DNA from: Rugamonas brunnea
Lineage (GTDB): Bacteria; Pseudomonadota; Gammaproteobacteria; Burkholderiales; Burkholderiaceae_D
Length of the DNA stretch: 64,000 nucleotides
Assembly (NCBI RefSeq): GCF_014042345.1
Contig: NZ_JACEZT010000013.1
Span: 62,001-126,000, forward strand
Direction of reading: 5' to 3'
Part shown: positions 49,927 to 60,943 of the stretch, piece after piece
Layout: each line of letters starts with the position of its first letter
Position numbering within the stretch: the first letter of the stretch is position 1
Program-made: the position numbers and the translations under genes
Notes under the pieces: model-generated
What the model was told of the DNA's origin: nothing
Databases searched by the model: none
Seen by the model: the letters and a program-made list of their open reading frames with translations, nothing else

Positions 49927-50004
49927 TGCATTTACGGGGATTTGGCCGCCGCCGGGCCGGAAAAAACGCACTGTTTTTGTGCCGCGCACCATTCTGGACG
50001 GCAT

Positions 50005-50628
50005 TCAGCCCAGCAAGTCCTCGACGTCGAGGATGCGCTGCGCGATTTCGGCCAGCTTGAGGTTCTTGTTCATGGCCATGTTGCGCAGCTTTTGGTAGGC
50101 CTGGTCTTCCGTGAGCCGGTGGCGCGCCATCAGCAAGCCCTTGGCGCGCTCGATCACCTTGCGCTCGGCCAGCTTGTGCTTGGTGTCCGACAATTCGGTG
50201 AGCAGCTTCTGCTCCTGCTTGAAGCGGGCCAGCGCCACGTTAAGCACCGGCTTGATGCGGTCGGCCTTCAAGCCGGCGACGATGTAAGCGCTCACTCCGG
50301 CTCGCATGGCCTGCTCCATGGACTGTTCGTCCTCGCTTTCCGTGAACAGCACGATGGGGCGGCGCTCGTCGCGGGTGGCCACGACGATGTGTTCGAGCAC
50401 GTCGCGGGCGTCCGATTCGGCGTCGATGATGATCATGTCCGGCTGCAACTGGGCGATCTGGTCGGGCAGATACATGTCGGCCGGCAGCGAGGCGAGGATG
50501 TCATAACCGGCCTCCTGCAAGCCCTCGCGCAGGGCCTGGGCCCGCGCCGCCTGCGCGCGCTGGGCCACGTCGCCCGCGTTGGCGGCCGTGATGACGGTGT
50601 TGACGATGATGATACGTAGATTGCGCAT
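50005..50628 (-). CDS. nasT: NasT-like ANTAR-domain antiterminator
   Basis: Response-regulator-like protein of 207 residues. The receiver-like part has PDMIIIDAESDARDVLEH, with the phosphorylatable Asp position kept, and GVSAYIVAGLKADRIKPVL. The last ~60 residues are the RNA-binding ANTAR domain (LAERKVIERAKGLLMARHRL, TEDQAYQKLRNMAMNKN, LAEIAQRILDVEDLLG). After the first strand (RNLRIIIVNT) there is an Ala/Gln-rich stretch of some 15 extra residues and the usual acidic pair is missing, so control is probably by NasS binding rather than phosphorylation. It should bind the hairpins at 47510-47560 and 49870-49898. The start at 50628 gives a family-like N-terminus. Confidence 0.92.
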   Translation of the reverse strand: MRNLRIIIVNTVITAANAGDVAQRAQAARAQALREGLQEAGYDILASLPADMYLPDQIAQLQPDMIIIDAESDARDVLEHIVVATRDERRPIVLFTESEDEQSMEQAMRAGVSAYIVAGLKADRIKPVLNVALARFKQEQKLLTELSDTKHKLAERKVIERAKGLLMARHRLTEDQAYQKLRNMAMNKNLKLAEIAQRILDVEDLLG

Positions 50629-50723
50629 GGCTGGTTCTGGTGGCAGCCGAGTAGTCAAGGCGTGCAAAAGTTAAACTTCATGCAGCTTAACGCTAGCAAG
50701 AACCGCACCACGCGCGAAGGGTG

Positions 50724-50756
50724 GCCGGGGCGGGCGGCGGAACCGGCCGCCCCGGC
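50724..50756 (-). terminator. GC-rich hairpin after the carbonic anhydrase gene
   Basis: GCCGGGGCGG (50724-50733) and CCGCCCCGGC (50747-50756) form a perfect 10-bp stem with a 13-base loop, 8 bases after the stop. There is no U-run, so termination is uncertain. Confidence 0.4.
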
Positions 50757-50763
50757 GGCGGCG

Positions 50764-51441
50764 TCAAGCCGGTTGCTGGTCGTACTTCTGCAGGCGGGCA
50801 GCCAGGCGCGGCGCCAGGTCCTCGCCACCGGTGACCGTCATCTCCAGGTCATGCAGCAGACCATCCTTGAGGCCGTAGACCCAGCCGTGCACGGTCAGTT
50901 CCTGGCCGCGATCCCACGCGTCCTGGACGATGGTGGTCTGGCACACGTTGACCACCTGCTCCACCACGTTCAGTTCGCACAGGCGTTCGGAGCGGGCGGC
51001 GGTGTTGAGCACGTCACCAAGGTAACGCTCATGCTTCTGGTTCACGTCCTGCACGTGGCGCAGCCAGTTGTCGGCCAGGCCCACACGGGCGCCCGTCATG
51101 GCCGCGTGCACGCCCTTGCAGCCATAGTGGCCCACGATGATCACATGCTTGACCTTCAGCACGTCGATGGCAAACTGCAGCACGGACAGGCAGTTCAGGT
51201 CCGAGTGTACCACCACGTTGGCGATGTTACGGTGCACGAACACGTCGCCCGGCGCCAGGCCCAGCAGTTCGTTCGCGGGCACCCGGCTGTCGGAACAACC
51301 GATCCACAGATATTCGGGCGAAGCCAGTTGCTCCAGGCGTTTGAAAAACTCGGGATCGCGATTGACCTCCGATTGGGCCCACTGGCGATTGTTACGCAGC
51401 AGGTCTTGCAGGGGGGAATTACCGATCACTTGCTCGCTCAT
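50764..51441 (-). CDS. can: beta-class carbonic anhydrase
   Basis: Zinc enzyme of 225 residues that interconverts CO2 and bicarbonate in the cytoplasm. The zinc ligands are Cys49 (with Asp51 and Arg53 of CSDSR), His105 and Cys108 (HYGC). HRNIANVV is also standard. It is transcribed alone between nasT and dnaJ; the 109 bases upstream separate it from dnaJ. Bicarbonate supply for biosynthesis is the normal role. The gene is very similar in plan to E. coli Can, rather than CynT, by length and motif set. Confidence 0.96.
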   Translation of the reverse strand: MSEQVIGNSPLQDLLRNNRQWAQSEVNRDPEFFKRLEQLASPEYLWIGCSDSRVPANELLGLAPGDVFVHRNIANVVVHSDLNCLSVLQFAIDVLKVKHVIIVGHYGCKGVHAAMTGARVGLADNWLRHVQDVNQKHERYLGDVLNTAARSERLCELNVVEQVVNVCQTTIVQDAWDRGQELTVHGWVYGLKDGLLHDLEMTVTGGEDLAPRLAARLQKYDQQPA

Positions 51442-51550
51442 TTCGTCCTCTCTACATAATAAAACCGCCGTTCTGTCCCGGAGGGCATGGCGGCGGTCTG
51501 TCTGTGGACGCCGAAGCGTCCTGGATGTGTGGAGCGAATTCTACCTGAAA

Positions 51551-52675
51551 TTACTCAAAGAAGTCTTTGACCTTGTCTTTCCAGGTTTTGCTCTGCGGGC
51601 TGTGCTTGGCGCCGCCCTCGGTGGTGGCCTTCTCGAACTCGCGCAGCATGTCCTTTTGCTTTTCCGTCAACTTGACCGGGGTTTCCACGGCCACGTGGCA
51701 GAACAGATCGCCGGCGTAACCGGAGCGCACGCCCTTGATGCCCTTGCCCTTCAGGCGGAAGGTCTTGCCCGACTGGGTGCCTTCGGGAATTGTGAACGAC
51801 ACCTTGCCCGACAGCGTGGGCACTTCGATGTCGCCGCCCAGGGCCGCCTTGGCGAACGAGATCGGCATTTCGCAATGCAGGTCGTCGCCTTCGCGCTGGA
51901 ACACTGGGTGCGGCTTGATGTGGATCTCCACGTACAAGTCGCCCGACGGGCCGCCATTGGTGCCCGGTTCGCCGTTGCCGGACGAACGGATGCGCATGCC
52001 GTTGTCGATACCGACCGGGATCTTCACTTCCAGCGTCTTGTTGCGCTTGATGCGGCCCGCGCCGCCGCAAGGCGAGCAGGGGTCGGTGATGATCTTGCCC
52101 GTGCCGTGGCACTTGGGGCAGGTCTGCTGGATGCTGAAGAAGCCTTGCTGCATGCGCACCTGGCCGTGGCCGCCGCAAGTCGAGCAGGTCGACGGCGAGG
52201 TGCCGGGCTTGGCGCCGGAGCCATGGCAGGTGTCGCACTTGTCCCACGACGGCACGCGGATCGTCGTGTCGAAGCCGTGCGCAGCCTGTTCCAGCGTGAT
52301 TTCGAGGTTATAGCGCAAGTCGGCGCCGCGGTACACCTGCGGGCCGGCGTTGCGGCCGCGGCCGCCGCCACCGAAGATGTCGCCGAAGATGTCGCCAAAC
52401 GCATCGCCGAAGCCGCCGCCGCCGAAACCGCCGCCGCCACCCATGTTGGGATCAACGCCGGCGTGACCATAGCGGTCATACGCTTCGCGCTTCTCCGGGT
52501 TGGTCAGCATCTCGTACGCTTCTTTGACTTCCTTGAATTTTTCTTCCGACTCTTTGCTGTCCGGATTGCGGTCCGGATGGTATTTCATCGCCAGTTTGCG
52601 ATAAGACTTCTTGATCTCGTCTTCCGTGGCATTTTTTGCGACACCGAGTGTCTCGTAGAAATCACGCTTTGCCAT
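51551..52675 (-). CDS. dnaJ: chaperone DnaJ
   Basis: Hsp40 co-chaperone of 374 residues that delivers clients to DnaK and stimulates its ATPase. The J domain has HPD at residues 33-35. A Gly/Phe-rich stretch follows ([17 protein letters not shown]), then four zinc-finger repeats ([32 protein letters not shown]) and the C-terminal substrate domains. The gene follows dnaK by 129 bases. That gap contains an intrinsic terminator (52719-52758), so dnaJ is probably made at a lower level than dnaK. Confidence 0.97.
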   Translation of the reverse strand: MAKRDFYETLGVAKNATEDEIKKSYRKLAMKYHPDRNPDSKESEEKFKEVKEAYEMLTNPEKREAYDRYGHAGVDPNMGGGGGFGGGGFGDAFGDIFGDIFGGGGRGRNAGPQVYRGADLRYNLEITLEQAAHGFDTTIRVPSWDKCDTCHGSGAKPGTSPSTCSTCGGHGQVRMQQGFFSIQQTCPKCHGTGKIITDPCSPCGGAGRIKRNKTLEVKIPVGIDNGMRIRSSGNGEPGTNGGPSGDLYVEIHIKPHPVFQREGDDLHCEMPISFAKAALGGDIEVPTLSGKVSFTIPEGTQSGKTFRLKGKGIKGVRSGYAGDLFCHVAVETPVKLTEKQKDMLREFEKATTEGGAKHSPQSKTWKDKVKDFFE

Positions 52676-52718
52676 GTTGTCGGCACCTTGCTGTATTTAC
52701 TGATGTACTGATTATGCG

Positions 52719-52758
52719 AAAAAGCCGAGCGACCACCATCAGGCTCGCCCGGCTCGGC
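52719..52758 (-). terminator. intrinsic terminator/attenuator between dnaK and dnaJ
   Basis: On the minus strand GCCGAGC (52758-52752) pairs with GCTCGGC (52730-52724) around a 21-base loop and is followed by TTTTT (52723-52719), 44 bases before the dnaJ start. Partial read-through would set the DnaK to DnaJ ratio. Confidence 0.7.
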
Positions 52759-52764
52759 AGGAGA

Positions 52765-52793
52765 GCGCGGCGCAGGGGAGCCCCACGCCGCGC
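52765..52793 (-). other. hairpin just after the dnaK stop
   Basis: GCGCGGCG (52765-52772) and CGCCGCGC (52786-52793) form a perfect 8-bp stem with a 13-base loop, 11 bases after dnaK ends. With the next hairpin it makes a tandem 3' structure likely to protect dnaK mRNA. Confidence 0.55.
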
Positions 52794-52804
52794 GGATGCC
52801 TGGA

Positions 52805-54748
<1,944 letters not shown>

Positions 54749-54854
54749 GATTGTTTTCCTTATTTGCTAAAGTTCAGATGGTTCTAATGTGTGGAAATGC
54801 TGTACGTTTTCAAGTGCTTACCGCAAAATTTCCCACGATGTCAGCGGTCGCCGT

Positions 54855-55391
54855 TTATTTGGCCTGGGCCGCCGTCACGATGGCCGGGCGCAGCAGGCGG
54901 TCGGCGATCATGTAGCCTTTTTGCAGGACGGACACGACCGTGTTGGCTTCCTGCTCGGCCGGCACCACAGCCACGGCCTGGTGCTTGTTCGGGTCGAGCT
55001 TGTCGCCCTGGGCCGGCATGATTTCCAGCAGGCGGTTCTTCTCGAACGCCGAATTCAGTTGCTTCAAGGTCATCTCGACGCCTTCTTTCAGCGATTCGAG
55101 CGAAGGCGACTCGACCTTCAGGGCCATTTCCAGGCTGTCCTTGACGGGCACCATGGCCTCGGCGAAGCTTTCCACGGCGAATTTATGCGCCTTGGCCACG
55201 TCCTCCTGGGCACGGCGGCGGATGTTCTCGCCTTCGGCCTTGGCGCGCATGAAGGCGTCGTGCATTTCAGCCAGACGCGCCTCGGTGGCGGCCAGTTGCT
55301 CTTCCAGAGTGGGCTCAGCGGGAGTCGAAGCTTGGGCCGACGCCTGATCCGCCTCGGGATTAGGTACAGCTTGGTTTTCCTGATCTTGCAT
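54855..55391 (-). CDS. grpE: nucleotide exchange factor GrpE
   Basis: DnaK cofactor of 178 residues that releases ADP. The N-terminal ~30 residues are an acidic/Gln-rich disordered tail. A long helix ([20 protein letters not shown], then [20 protein letters not shown]) mediates dimerisation. The C-terminal beta domain has [13 protein letters not shown] and [20 protein letters not shown], the family signature. It is the first gene of grpE-dnaK-dnaJ, with a sigma-32 promoter centred about 75 bases upstream. Confidence 0.97.
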   Translation of the reverse strand: MQDQENQAVPNPEADQASAQASTPAEPTLEEQLAATEARLAEMHDAFMRAKAEGENIRRRAQEDVAKAHKFAVESFAEAMVPVKDSLEMALKVESPSLESLKEGVEMTLKQLNSAFEKNRLLEIMPAQGDKLDPNKHQAVAVVPAEQEANTVVSVLQKGYMIADRLLRPAIVTAAQAK

Positions 55392-55452
55392 CTAAAAGAC
55401 TCCTACATTCATATTGTTTGACTAAGCATAGACAACTGCGCTGTGCAGGCAG

Positions 55453-55478
55453 ATGGGGCTTTTCCCTGTCGTTTCAAG
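55453..55478 (-). promoter_or_regulatory. sigma-32 heat-shock promoter of grpE-dnaK-dnaJ
   Basis: On the minus strand CTTGAAA (55478-55472), 13 bases, CCCCAT (55458-55453): an exact fit to the sigma-32 consensus with correct spacing. The predicted start is near 55445, giving a leader of about 55 bases. Confidence 0.88.
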
Positions 55479-55589
55479 GGGATTTCCCACCGTCCCGGCC
55501 GGCGCCGCCTGTGTCATGTAACAACGGTTACAAAACTTCTGATACGCGCAGATTCCTTTTTGCTAAGAACCGGCTAGTATGTAAACAGA

Positions 55590-55625
55590 CAGCTCAGCAG
55601 CCAGCTCAGCAGACGGCTCAGCAGG
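55590..55625 (+). repeat. three tandem 12-base repeats
   Basis: CAGCTCAGCAGC, CAGCTCAGCAGA and CGGCTCAGCAGG in direct succession (55590-55601, 55602-55613, 55614-55625). They lie 24 bases before the small plus-strand ORF. Copy number could vary between strains. Confidence 0.8.
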
Positions 55626-55649
55626 CCGTTTCCCCGGGAGTGCCTCATC

Positions 55650-55748
55650 ATGAAGTTGCCATTGATCGCAGCATCCATCCTCGCCTACATCATCCTGGCG
55701 ACCGCCTGGCTGTGCTACTCGGCCGATCCCCTGGGCCGGCTATTTTAA
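55650..55748 (+). CDS. possible 32-residue single-span membrane peptide
   Basis: ATG at 55650 with GGGAG 9 bases upstream. The peptide is MKLPLIAASILAYIILATAW followed by LCYSADPLGRLF: one hydrophobic helix of about 20 residues with a short polar tail. Composition and codon use are natural for a membrane peptide, but the length makes proof from sequence impossible. It diverges from grpE and converges on hemH. No function is recognised; stress-related small membrane proteins are the obvious comparison, given the heat-shock promoter nearby. Confidence 0.45.
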   Translation: MKLPLIAASILAYIILATAWLCYSADPLGRLF

Positions 55749-55752
55749 CAGG

Positions 55753-55779
55753 CTGGCACTCGTCACTGCCAAGTGCTGA
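55753..55779. promoter_or_regulatory. degenerate CIRCE-like inverted repeat
   Basis: CTGGCACTC, 9 bases, AAGTGCTGA: 7 of 9 matches in each arm to TTAGCACTC-N9-GAGTGCTAA, the HrcA operator. It is about 360 bases from the grpE start, farther than usual, so it may be a relic or chance; it may also act as a hairpin after the small ORF. Confidence 0.3.
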
Positions 55780-55832
55780 TTATGCCGCGCCGGCGCGCGG
55801 AGTTCCACCCCTCGCATCAGGTTGTCGCTTTT

Positions 55833-56939
55833 TTACGCGGCCGCGCCGCGTTTGAGGGCCGCGTCGCGCCCCAGTTCCGCCTCTTTTTTCAGCAGCGCGC
55901 GCTGCGACGGCGTGGTCAGCGTGGGCCAGCCGACCAGATGCTGCTCGGCAATATCGGCCAGCGCCGCGATCCAGCCGGGGTTGGCGTTCAGGCAAGGGAT
56001 GTAGTGGAATTCGCGGCCGCCGGCCGCCTCGAAGTCGTGCCGCACCTCCATCGAGATTTCCTCCAGCGTCTCCAGGCAATCGCTGGTGAAGCCGGGGCAC
56101 AGCACGTCGACGCGCCGCACGCCGTCGCGCGCCAGTTGCTGGACCGTGGGCGCCGTGTACGGCTGCAGCCATTCGGCCTTGCCGAAACGGGACTGGAAGG
56201 TGACCACGTATTGCTCGGGCGTGAGCTTGAGGCGGGCCGCCAGCAGGCGGGCCGTCTTCAGGCATTCGCAGTGGTAGGGATCGCCCAGCAGCAGCGTGCG
56301 CTTGGGCACGCCGTGGAAACTGATGACCAGTTTGTCGGGACGGCCGTTGGCCTCCCAGTGGGCCTGCACCGACTGTTCCAGTGCTTGGATATAGCCCTCG
56401 TGGTCGTGGTAATGCTTAACGAAGCGCAACTCGGGCACGTTGCGCACCCGCGCGTAGTGGCTGAACACGGCATCGTAGATGGAGCCGGTGGTGGTGCCCG
56501 AATATTGCGGATAGGCAGGCAGCACGGCGATGCGTTCGCAACCGTCGGCCTGCAACTGGCCCAGCACCTCGGGCAACGACGGGCTGCCGTAGCGCATCGC
56601 CATCACTACCTTGACGTCGTGGCCGCGCTCGCCCAGCAAGCCTTGCAGGTACTGCGCCTGCTGCTGCGTGTACACCTTCAGCGGCGAGCCTTCGCGGGTC
56701 CAGATCGAAGCGTACTTGGCCGCCGATTTGCCGGAACGGAACGGCAGGATGATCAGGTTCAGGATGAACCACCAGACGGCGCGCGGGATTTCCACCACGC
56801 GCGGGTCGGACAGGAATTCCTTCAGATAGCGCCGCACGGCGGGCCGGGTGGCCTCATCGGGCGTGCCCAGGTTGACCAGGACGACGGCGCTGCGTGGCAC
56901 TTTGCCATGGGTGTGGGGTGGTTCCGGAAGAAAGGTCAT
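55833..56939 (-). CDS. hemH: ferrochelatase
   Basis: Inserts ferrous iron into protoporphyrin IX, the last step of heme synthesis, on the inner face of the membrane. 368 residues. [21 protein letters not shown] is the N-terminal hallmark (here quoted from VVLVNLGTP and [10 protein letters not shown]). ISFHGVPKR carries the conserved active-site His, and [15 protein letters not shown] holds the conserved Glu. It lies on the same strand as grpE-dnaK-dnaJ but 441 bases upstream of grpE, so it is a separate unit. 87 bases separate it from recN upstream. Confidence 0.96.
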   Translation of the reverse strand: MTFLPEPPHTHGKVPRSAVVLVNLGTPDEATRPAVRRYLKEFLSDPRVVEIPRAVWWFILNLIILPFRSGKSAAKYASIWTREGSPLKVYTQQQAQYLQGLLGERGHDVKVVMAMRYGSPSLPEVLGQLQADGCERIAVLPAYPQYSGTTTGSIYDAVFSHYARVRNVPELRFVKHYHDHEGYIQALEQSVQAHWEANGRPDKLVISFHGVPKRTLLLGDPYHCECLKTARLLAARLKLTPEQYVVTFQSRFGKAEWLQPYTAPTVQQLARDGVRRVDVLCPGFTSDCLETLEEISMEVRHDFEAAGGREFHYIPCLNANPGWIAALADIAEQHLVGWPTLTTPSQRALLKKEAELGRDAALKRGAAA

Positions 56940-57026
56940 GGCGAGCGGGGTGGTGGACGGAGCTTGCCATTATAGTTAAGTTGGCGGGCGCGGGGGGATG
57001 CCTGTCCCCGCGCGCCGTCACGCCCT

Positions 57027-58712
57027 TCACGAGGCCAGCAACTCGCGCGCGTGCTTGCGCGTGGTGGCCGTGATTTCCAGCCCGCCCAGCATGCGCGCCA
57101 CTTCCTCCACGCGCGCCTTGGCGTCGAGCACGTCGATGCGCGAGGCCGTCTTGCCGTTCTCCAGCGTGCTCTTGGCCACCTGGAAGTGCTGGCCTGCCTG
57201 GCTGGCCACCTGCGGCAAGTGGGTCACGCACAGCACCTGCCGTTCCTGCCCCAGCCGGCGCAGCAAGCGCCCCACCACCTCGGCCACGCCGCCGCCGATG
57301 CCGCTGTCGACCTCGTCGAAGATCAGGGTCGGCGTGGTGGTGGCGTTGGAGGTGATGACGGAGATGGCCAGCGCGATGCGCGCCAGTTCGCCGCCCGAGG
57401 CCACCTTGGCCAATGGCCGTGGCGCCACGCCCGCGTGGCCGGCGACGAGGAATTCCACCTGCTCCAGGCCGTGGCTGGCCGGCTCGCAGGCGTTGAGCGC
57501 GACCTCGAAGCGGCCGCCCGTCATGTTCAGGTCCTGCATCGCGCGCGTGACGGCCTCGCCCAGCTGGCGCGCCGCCTGCGCGCGCGTGGCCGACAGGCGC
57601 TGCGCCACCGCCAGGTAGGCCGCCTTGAGTTTTTCCTCCTGCTGGCGCAAGCCGTCCAGGTCGGTGGCGTCGGCCAGCTGGCGCAGCTTGGCCGCCAGCG
57701 CCGCGTGCTCCTCGGGCAGCTGCTCCTCCATCACGCGGAACTTGCGCGCCGTGGAGTGGATCGCTTCCAGCCGCGCATCGACCTGGCGCAGCCGGTCCGG
57801 GTCCAGCTCGACCCGGTCCAGGTAGCTGTTGAGCGCATACGCCGCTTCCTGCAATTGGATGCGGGCCGGCTCGATCAGGTCGACGATGGCCTGCAATTCC
57901 GTGTCGATGCCGGCCAGCTTGCCCAGCTTCTGGTTCAGGGCCGACAGTTGCGACAGCACCGGATGGTCGTCCGCCTCGGAAATAACGGCCAGCGCTTCCT
58001 GCGCGCCTTCCAGCAGGCTGGCCGCGTGCGACAGGCGGCTGTGCTCGTTGCTGATCTCGGTCCACTCGCCGGGCCGCACGGCCAGCTTGTCCAGCTCGCC
58101 CACCTGCCATTCCAGCCGCTCGCGCTCGTACAGCACGTTGGCCGCGTTGGTTTCGTATTCCTCACGCTGGCGGGCCAATGCGCGCCAGGCCTTGTAGGCG
58201 GCGGCCACGGCCTTGCCGTCGTCGGCCGCCGTGGCGCGCGCGCCGCCGTCGGCGGACGATTGCAAGGCCTGGTGATCCAGCAGCAGGCGCTGGGCGTCCG
58301 CCTTGAGCAGCGACTGGTGCGCGTGCTGGCCGTGGATATCCACCAGCAAATCACCGAGTTCGCGCAACTGGGCCGCCGTGGCCGCGATCCCGTTGATGTA
58401 GGCCTTGGAGCGGCCCGCGTTGTCGATCACGCGCCGCAGCAGGGCGCCGCCCTCGTCGGCCGCGTATTCATTGGCCTGCAGCCACGCGGCGGCCTGCGGC
58501 GTGACGGCGAAGTCGGCCGTGATGTCGGCCTTGGCCGCACCCTCGCGCACCACGCTGGCGTCGCCGCGCCCGCCCAGCGCCAGCGTCAGCGCGTCGATCA
58601 GGATGGACTTGCCAGCGCCGGTCTCGCCCGTGAAGACGGAAAAGCCGGCGGAAAATTCCAGTTCTATCGTATCGACGATGACGAAGTCGCGGATGGTCAG
58701 GGTACGCAGCAT
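57027..58712 (-). CDS. recN: DNA repair protein RecN
   Basis: SMC-like ATPase of 561 residues used in double-strand break repair. Residues 1-40 contain LTIRDFVIVDTIELEF and Walker A GETGAGKSILIDAL. Two coiled-coil arms occupy roughly 150-400 (for example LRQQEEKLKAAYLAVAQRL), and the C-terminal half has the signature VASGGELARIALAI and Walker B LIFDEVDSGIGG. It starts 44 bases after nadK and so probably shares its transcript. RecN is normally SOS-induced; I see no clear LexA box in the short gap. Confidence 0.96.
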   Translation of the reverse strand: MLRTLTIRDFVIVDTIELEFSAGFSVFTGETGAGKSILIDALTLALGGRGDASVVREGAAKADITADFAVTPQAAAWLQANEYAADEGGALLRRVIDNAGRSKAYINGIAATAAQLRELGDLLVDIHGQHAHQSLLKADAQRLLLDHQALQSSADGGARATAADDGKAVAAAYKAWRALARQREEYETNAANVLYERERLEWQVGELDKLAVRPGEWTEISNEHSRLSHAASLLEGAQEALAVISEADDHPVLSQLSALNQKLGKLAGIDTELQAIVDLIEPARIQLQEAAYALNSYLDRVELDPDRLRQVDARLEAIHSTARKFRVMEEQLPEEHAALAAKLRQLADATDLDGLRQQEEKLKAAYLAVAQRLSATRAQAARQLGEAVTRAMQDLNMTGGRFEVALNACEPASHGLEQVEFLVAGHAGVAPRPLAKVASGGELARIALAISVITSNATTTPTLIFDEVDSGIGGGVAEVVGRLLRRLGQERQVLCVTHLPQVASQAGQHFQVAKSTLENGKTASRIDVLDAKARVEEVARMLGGLEITATTRKHARELLAS

Positions 58713-58756
58713 GGTGGGCTAAAGGTGGTCGCTGGTTGGGTGGTCGGTGGGCCGGA

Positions 58757-59659
58757 TTAGCTGAGCTTGCCTTCGCCGGACGGGTATTCGTTCCAGTGCA
58801 GTTTTTCGCGCAGCGTGTGGTAGTAGCTCCAGCCTTCCGGGTGCAGGAAGGTGATGGTGTGGGGCGAACGCTTGATCAGGATGCGGTCGTGCGCCATCAG
58901 GCTGGCGAAGGTCTGCATATCGAAATTGACGCTGATGTCGCGCCCGCGCATGATCTCGATTTCGATCAGGCTCGATTCGGGCAACACGATGGGCCGGTTC
59001 GACAGCGCGTGCGGCGCGATCGGCACCAGGCCGATGCCGCCCAGGCTGGGGTGCAGCAACGGCCCGCCGGCCGACAGGGCGTAGGCCGTGGAACCGGTGG
59101 GGGTGGCGATGATCAGGCCATCGGAACGCTGGTTGTACATGAAGTGGCCATCGACGTCCACGCGCAGCTCGGCCATGCCGGCGCCCGCGCCGCGCGACAC
59201 CACCACGTCGTTGACGGCCATGCCCACGTGGATCACGTCGCCGTCGCGCAGCACCTGGCCTTCGAGCAGCGTGCGGCGCTCGGCCTGGAAGCTGCCGGTC
59301 AGCATCTTGGCCAGCACGTCGAGCATGCCGTCGAGCGGGATGTCGGTCATGAAACCGAGCCGGCCCTGGTTGATGCCGATCAGCGGCACGTCGTATGGCG
59401 CCAGCTGGCGCGCGATGCCCAGCATGGTGCCGTCGCCGCCCATCACGATGGCCAGGTCGGCATGGGCGCCGATGTCGATGGGGCTCATGGCCCGGGCGCC
59501 CGTCAGGCCCAGGTGGGCCGCCGTCTCCTCCTCGAACACCACCGCGTGGCCCCGGCGCTCCAGGAACGCGACGATGCGGCCCACCGATTCCTCGATGTTG
59601 TCCGTGTTCTGGCGGACGACGAGCGCGATGGTGTGGAACGGGACATGCAAGTCAGGCAT
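58757..59659 (-). CDS. nadK: NAD kinase
   Basis: Phosphorylates NAD to NADP. 300 residues from ATG 59659 ([17 protein letters not shown]). A much longer in-frame version reaching 60067 would overlap the neighbouring gene and is rejected. The catalytic [11 protein letters not shown] lies at about residue 72, [11 protein letters not shown] at about 98, LNDVVV-type [10 protein letters not shown] at about 155 and [15 protein letters not shown] at about 185. The order nadK-recN is standard in Burkholderiales; hrcA, often the neighbour upstream, is not in this window. Confidence 0.96.
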   Translation of the reverse strand: MPDLHVPFHTIALVVRQNTDNIEESVGRIVAFLERRGHAVVFEEETAAHLGLTGARAMSPIDIGAHADLAIVMGGDGTMLGIARQLAPYDVPLIGINQGRLGFMTDIPLDGMLDVLAKMLTGSFQAERRTLLEGQVLRDGDVIHVGMAVNDVVVSRGAGAGMAELRVDVDGHFMYNQRSDGLIIATPTGSTAYALSAGGPLLHPSLGGIGLVPIAPHALSNRPIVLPESSLIEIEIMRGRDISVNFDMQTFASLMAHDRILIKRSPHTITFLHPEGWSYYHTLREKLHWNEYPSGEGKLS

Positions 59660-59856
59660 AGGAATCTCGGCGAAGTGAGGGGTAGCGACACGCAGCAGGG
59701 TAACCGATAACGCCGGCTTCTGCCATCGCGGCCGCTGCGCGCTGGCCGGATACCCGGTCGCGCGCCCGCACGGCGCAACCATGAAATACTGTATGGGTGA
59801 ACAGTATAGTGTGGCGGCCGAGCGCTGGCAAGCGGCGAGGCCGCCGTCCGTGGCCG

Positions 59857-60762
59857 TCAGTGGCCGGCCGTCAGCACGCCGGCGCCGATGGTCAGCATGA
59901 AGCCGACGGCCATGGTCACGGAATATGCGGCCATCAGCGCCAGCCAGCGCCAGGCCGTGGCGAACTTGCCGCCCTGGTAGACGCGCCGCATGGCCCACGG
60001 CAGATAGGCCAGCAGCCAGATCCACAGCGCGAACTTGCCGATGCCGGGCAGGGGCAACATCAGGCACATGAACATGGCGAATGCGAAGGCGTTCACATGC
60101 AGCGCGAACAGCAAGTGCTCACCGTAGCGCTTGCCGGAGCCCAGGTACAGCACCTTCAGGTACAGCGCGAACATCGGCAGCAGCAGGAACATCGCATACG
60201 GCGCGAAATGGTAAAAGCCTTCCTTGAACACATCGACGCGCTCGGCGTCCGTCAGGCCGGACAGGTATCGTTCCTGGTGCGCCAGCTTGGCCGCACCGGC
60301 CGGCCAGATGTCCTTCAGGCCGGTGACGAGCAAATCGCCGCCATCGTCGGCATCGATCAGCACCACGTCGCGCCGTTGCTGGCTGGCCGGCGCGTGCGCC
60401 GCGCTGGCCGCGACCGGTTCCCGCTCCGCCAGGTTGATCGGGACCGCCAGCTTGATCAGCGCGAAGAACAGCACGCTCAAGGTCAGGTACAGGCGCAGCG
60501 GCTGGACGAAGCGCACGCGCCGGCCCCGCAGGTACTCATTGGTCAGCGCGCCGGGGCGGAACAGCAGCCGTCCCAGCGTGCCCCACAACTTGCCTTCCAG
60601 CGCCACATAATGGCCGATGAACTCGTGCAGGAATTCGCGCGTGCTGGGCGGATGGAGCACCGTCTCCTGCCCGCACTGGTGGCAGTAATTGCCGCTGACG
60701 GTGGCCTGGCAGTTGGCGCAACGCGACGGCGCGGCATGGGCAGCGGACGATTCAAGCTTCAA
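59857..60762 (-). CDS. DUF3667-type membrane protein with N-terminal zinc ribbon
   Basis: Protein of 301 residues from a TTG start at 60762, chosen because GAAGGA lies 6 bases upstream and no ATG is nearby; an ATG 126 bases further upstream adds an unlikely tail. Residues about 14-33 form a zinc ribbon ([19 protein letters not shown], four Cys). The remainder has a conserved [20 protein letters not shown] stretch and five hydrophobic segments ([39 protein letters not shown] and others). The family has no established function. It lies alone between nadK and a small hypothetical gene, facing away from the latter. Confidence 0.8.
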   Translation of the reverse strand: MKLESSAAHAAPSRCANCQATVSGNYCHQCGQETVLHPPSTREFLHEFIGHYVALEGKLWGTLGRLLFRPGALTNEYLRGRRVRFVQPLRLYLTLSVLFFALIKLAVPINLAEREPVAASAAHAPASQQRRDVVLIDADDGGDLLVTGLKDIWPAGAAKLAHQERYLSGLTDAERVDVFKEGFYHFAPYAMFLLLPMFALYLKVLYLGSGKRYGEHLLFALHVNAFAFAMFMCLMLPLPGIGKFALWIWLLAYLPWAMRRVYQGGKFATAWRWLALMAAYSVTMAVGFMLTIGAGVLTAGH

Positions 60763-60943
60763 GGCGCATCCTTCACAAACGGGGACCGGCGTGGTCGCAA
60801 CATTAATAATGGCGAAATAGTAACCGAATTTCCATCCAAAAAGACAACGCCAGCACGGGCCGGCAAATGCTCCCAATTGCGCGACCACCGTCCACCGCGC
60901 GCGCTAAGATAGCCACTTCACGCCTTAACCGGAAAGGCAGATC

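Larger units (their letters stand above)
55392..55832. other. 441-base grpE-hemH intergenic region
   Basis: It contains, from left to right, the grpE leader, the sigma-32 promoter (55453-55478), three 12-base tandem repeats (55590-55625), a possible 32-residue plus-strand gene (55650-55748) and a CIRCE-like inverted repeat (55753-55779). A longer plus-strand frame across it has unnatural composition and is not called. Confidence 0.6.

Noticed and set aside
55590..55625. Possible CRISPR-like repeats
   Set aside because: The units are 12 bases, directly adjacent and without spacers; there are no cas genes in the window.
55418..55855. A 145-codon plus-strand frame between grpE and hemH
   Set aside because: Its TTG start lies in the grpE leader and it runs antisense through the sigma-32 promoter, then into hemH. 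The composition is unnatural and the Ala-Gln repeats simply translate the 12-base DNA repeats.
59660..60067. N-terminal extension of NAD kinase by 136 residues
   Set aside because: It would overlap the DUF3667-type gene on the same strand and is Arg/Ala-rich without family similarity; the start at 59659 gives the normal length.
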